Under the pieces are notes generated by a model, which was not told where the DNA came from, searched no databases, and saw only the letters and a list, made by a program, of their open reading frames with translations. Shown here one piece after another: positions 61,685-64,000 of a stretch of 64,000 nt of DNA. Position 1 is the stretch's first letter. Every line of letters begins with the position of its first letter. The stretch is from Thermocrinis ruber (GTDB lineage Bacteria > Aquificota > Aquificia > Aquificales > Aquificaceae): the NCBI RefSeq assembly GCF_000512735.1, contig NZ_CP007028.1, forward strand, positions 868,001 through 932,000, written 5' to 3'. The translations under genes were made by a program, and so were the position numbers.

Positions 61685-63112
61685 ATGAAGAAGTCCCTAT
61701 TAGCCGTGCTTAGCTTAGCCTTAGCCCTTTCAAGTTCTGGACAAGAAAACATTCAAAAGCAAACATCGTTTAGGGAACTGCTGTTTTCTGGTAAAAAACA
61801 GTTTTTATTCTTAAGCCCTTCAGAGACAGAGACGATAATTATCGGTGGGATTTTTGGTGTTGATGCGGAAAAAGCCATTGAATACTGTTCTGCTTTTGGT
61901 GGAAAGGCATACCTTGTGAAATACAAGCAAGTAGAAGGTTTTGGAGGCGGATATGTAATAGAGGAAAAAAAGCCTGCAGAAGCTGGGACTGGACTTGGGG
62001 GTCTTCTAAAGGGAGCATTCACAGCAGCAATTTTGGGAGATGTTGCCAGTAGCAATGCACCCGCTACCCTTTGTGAAAAGGATGGGAAAGAAGTTTTCTT
62101 TATTCAGAGAGGCAGGTTTATAGGCTACCGATATCCATCCCAAAATCAATGGTTGGAGTCTTGTTTTATTCAGGTTGCAAGGCATAAGCCTGAGCCGAGA
62201 ATAACTTCTTTTGAATTGGAATGGGCGGATAAGATTAAGGCAAGCACCAACCTTATAGAGTTTTTACAATCAAATCGTGTAAAACTCCAAACTCTGCCTG
62301 ATGGTTCTTACAAGATAAAGGACACTGTGAACAACAACTGCCATCCTCTAAACTCTGATGTTTTAAGAATGCTTGCAAGCTATTGCTATCAAAAGGGAGG
62401 AACTTTTAGAACTGCAGATGGGCAGGACTTTAAGGACTTTATGGCAAAGGTGCTAACCACAGACCCGCCACCTAATGTATTCGTGGTAGACTACTGGCTT
62501 AGGGAGATAACCAAAACCACATATTATTGCGATGGTCCTGAGAAGTTTATGGTTCGCACCACCGCAGAAAGAAGTGCATCCGATATTCAATCATTCATAA
62601 TTCCCTATGTTCATTATGTTAAGCTGGGTTTAAACGAGGGGCTAATGGCTCAGGCACAAACAAGAGTAAGCCAACCCACACCAGCCCAAAATGATGCACT
62701 TATCTCTATGATAAAGATGACTGCAAGTTCTAAAATGCCCTCTATGCAGGTAATGGGACAGATGCAGTATGAGACCATCTATATGTATCCAGATGGTGGT
62801 TGTGATCTCGTAGCCCTAATCACAAGAGGTCCAGGATACACTACGGTAGATAACTTCAAAGTTTGCCAAAACGATGTTCAGTCTATAGGTCGTTCAAATG
62901 ATTACAAGGTCATAACTGTGGATAGGATAGACCCAAGAACCGCCATGCAGCTATATACCAACTGCAGATCCTACGGAAGAATGACAAGCCTTTACAGTGG
63001 ATACAGAATTGATTGTAGAATTCCCAATCCACAACTTCCTTGCAATGGTGAGATTATCATAACAAGAGATAACAAGCTTGTAGACTTTAAGGTAGAAAAT
63101 ATATGCAGGTAA
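61685..63112 (+). CDS. Secreted protein of unknown function
   Basis: This 475-residue protein has a clear signal peptide (MKKSLLAVLSLALALSSSG) and about fourteen cysteines, several of them paired as in periplasmic disulfide-bonded proteins. A glycine-rich segment (GTGLGGLLKGAFTAAILGDVASSNAP) looks partly membrane-active. AAAGGAGGTCGGAG is a strong ribosome site. I recognise no family. Its place in a region with TraG remains suggests a conjugation-related or surface protein, but that is only context. Confidence 0.6.
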   Translation: MKKSLLAVLSLALALSSSGQENIQKQTSFRELLFSGKKQFLFLSPSETETIIIGGIFGVDAEKAIEYCSAFGGKAYLVKYKQVEGFGGGYVIEEKKPAEAGTGLGGLLKGAFTAAILGDVASSNAPATLCEKDGKEVFFIQRGRFIGYRYPSQNQWLESCFIQVARHKPEPRITSFELEWADKIKASTNLIEFLQSNRVKLQTLPDGSYKIKDTVNNNCHPLNSDVLRMLASYCYQKGGTFRTADGQDFKDFMAKVLTTDPPPNVFVVDYWLREITKTTYYCDGPEKFMVRTTAERSASDIQSFIIPYVHYVKLGLNEGLMAQAQTRVSQPTPAQNDALISMIKMTASSKMPSMQVMGQMQYETIYMYPDGGCDLVALITRGPGYTTVDNFKVCQNDVQSIGRSNDYKVITVDRIDPRTAMQLYTNCRSYGRMTSLYSGYRIDCRIPNPQLPCNGEIIITRDNKLVDFKVENICR

Positions 63113-63129
63113 AACTCGTAAGGAAGTTT

Positions 63130-63170
63130 GAGGGTCTGAGGTTCCCCCGCCCCTCACACCTTAGACCCTC
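63130..63170 (+). terminator. Hairpin downstream of the secreted-protein gene
   Basis: GAGGGTCT (63130-63137) pairs with AGACCCTC (63163-63170) around a C-rich loop, about 20 bp after the stop codon. There is no T run, so termination is likely but not certain. Confidence 0.5.
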
Positions 63171-63181
63171 GGCAGGGGCAC

Positions 63182-63202
63182 CTGAGGCTGTTCTAAAAAT
63201 CC
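63182..63202 (+). repeat. Copy of the CTGAGGCTGTTCTAAAAATC motif upstream of tnpB
   Basis: It is the same motif as at 54486 and in the CRISPR trailers, here 46 bp before the TnpB start codon, where the left end of a TnpB element should be. Confidence 0.55.
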
Positions 63203-63247
63203 AAACCCATTGACACACAAGAGTTTTAAGGCTAAAATCTAACTCTG

Positions 63248-64000
63248 ATGTTTGTTAGCTTACAATTCAAGCTTGAACTGAAAAGAGAAGACAAAGAAAA
63301 GCTCATAAAGCTAATGCGTAAGCAATCTTCAGCCATTAGAGTGGCATACAACATGCTAAAAGAGTTGGAAAAAGAGAAAACAAAAAACCCACACGCCCAA
63401 ATATACCACAGACTAAGACAGCTATTTCCTGAGTTGCCAACAAAATATATTGATTCAGCCATATACAAAGCTAAACAATATCCCACAGACAAACCAGTAG
63501 TCTTTGGAAGCAAAAGACTTTTTGAAAAACTTTGCAAAAATCACCTTACAGGGAAATTGAGAGAAAGACTTAAAAAGCGGTGGAGAGAACTAAGACAAGG
63601 AACACTTATAAGCATTGGGTCAAAATCAAAAGAAGATAAAGGGAACAGGCTACTGAGATTTGAGGACAAAGAAGGACAGCTGCACCTCAGGATTACCATA
63701 GGAAACAGGGAGTTCATCTATGCCAAAGTGTTAAGGGAACCAAGCAATAGCAAAGACAAGTGGCTCACCTTTATGGCTATGCTTTTAGAAAGTTGGCAAA
63801 CAAAAAACTACTTTGCCTATACAGTGGAGTTAAAGCTAAGAGATGGAGAGATTTATGGGAGTGTATCCTTTGAAATCCCAATGCCTAAAGTGAAACACAC
63901 AAAAGAGAACGGAGTAATAGCCATAGACATAAACGCATCACCCATACACTTAGCCATAGCGGAAGTGTCAAAAACTGGAGAACTACTAAGCTATCAAACA
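63248..64000 (+). CDS. tnpB: TnpB, second copy, cut off by the window end
   Basis: The open frame runs from ATG 63248 to the last base (251 codons). It begins MFVSLQFKLELKREDKEKLI and shares pattern with the TnpB in argonaute: LMRKQSSAIRVAYNML, VFGSKRLFEKL, HLTGKLRERLKKRWRE, and the first RuvC motif VIAIDINASPIHLAIAEV with its Asp. The rest lies outside the window. It is a related but clearly different element, not a duplicate. Confidence 0.85.
   Translation, partial: MFVSLQFKLELKREDKEKLIKLMRKQSSAIRVAYNMLKELEKEKTKNPHAQIYHRLRQLFPELPTKYIDSAIYKAKQYPTDKPVVFGSKRLFEKLCKNHLTGKLRERLKKRWRELRQGTLISIGSKSKEDKGNRLLRFEDKEGQLHLRITIGNREFIYAKVLREPSNSKDKWLTFMAMLLESWQTKNYFAYTVELKLRDGEIYGSVSFEIPMPKVKHTKENGVIAIDINASPIHLAIAEVSKTGELLSYQT

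Overview
The window looks like chromosome of a thermophilic hydrogen-oxidising bacterium of the Aquificales (Aquifex/Hydrogenobacter/Thermocrinis-like). This is inferred from gene content and protein style: several [NiFe] hydrogenases, a nickel importer with NikR, ferredoxin-type sulfite reductase, an Aquifex-type long Argonaute, and few or no spaces between genes. I ran no database search, so the taxon is an inference.

Layout. 0.2-4.8 kb: nickel uptake operon (NikK/L, an outer-membrane-like protein, NikM/Q/O, minus strand) with divergent nikR. 4.9-9.5 kb: periplasmic membrane-anchored group 1 hydrogenase (Tat small subunit, large subunit, cytochrome b, protease, HupH-like). 9.4-15.9 kb (minus): hypF, hypA, hypE, a second hydrogenase without Tat signal, hypB. 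15.9-16.8 kb: an insertion sequence. 16.9-24.5 kb: a third, Huc-like group 2 hydrogenase with DUF1641, TPR, NifU-Rieske and NHL partners; its large subunit carries a one-base frameshift. 24.5-31.7 kb (minus): a V4R protein and a disulfide oxidoreductase, then a sulfate-assimilation operon (sat, cobA, TauE-like, a small unknown, and an 880-residue sulfite reductase-MoaD-APS reductase fusion) behind a clear sigma-54 promoter and divergent from a sigma-54 activator. Nickel import and Hyp proteins would serve all three hydrogenases.

33.7-47.4 kb is an accessory and defence island. A full-length Argonaute gene is split by a TnpB (IS605-type) element. Next comes a type I-B CRISPR-Cas operon without cas1/cas2/cas4, framed by two outward-reading arrays with mirror-image leaders. 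A pair of 51-bp direct repeats encloses all of this and lies beside a ParA/ribbon-helix-helix partition pair. 47.4-53.8 kb is housekeeping (nitrilase-type hydrolase, MoxR, TrpB2, ThiC, UvrC).

53.8-64 kb is a decayed plasmid- or conjugative-element-like region: a DUF29 protein, a TraG C-terminal fragment, a PIN/Xre-peptidase pair, an amidotransferase-like protein, a secreted protein, and a second TnpB running off the edge. Its intergenic DNA holds seven copies of a 40-bp inverted-repeat unit (GTTAACTAA-N22-TTAGTTAAC, arms always exactly 22 nt apart), plus paired stem-loops and tandem repeats.

The most noteworthy items are the split Argonaute, the SiR-MoaD-APR fusion with its internal Gly-Gly, the 40-bp inverted-repeat family, and the mirrored CRISPR locus.
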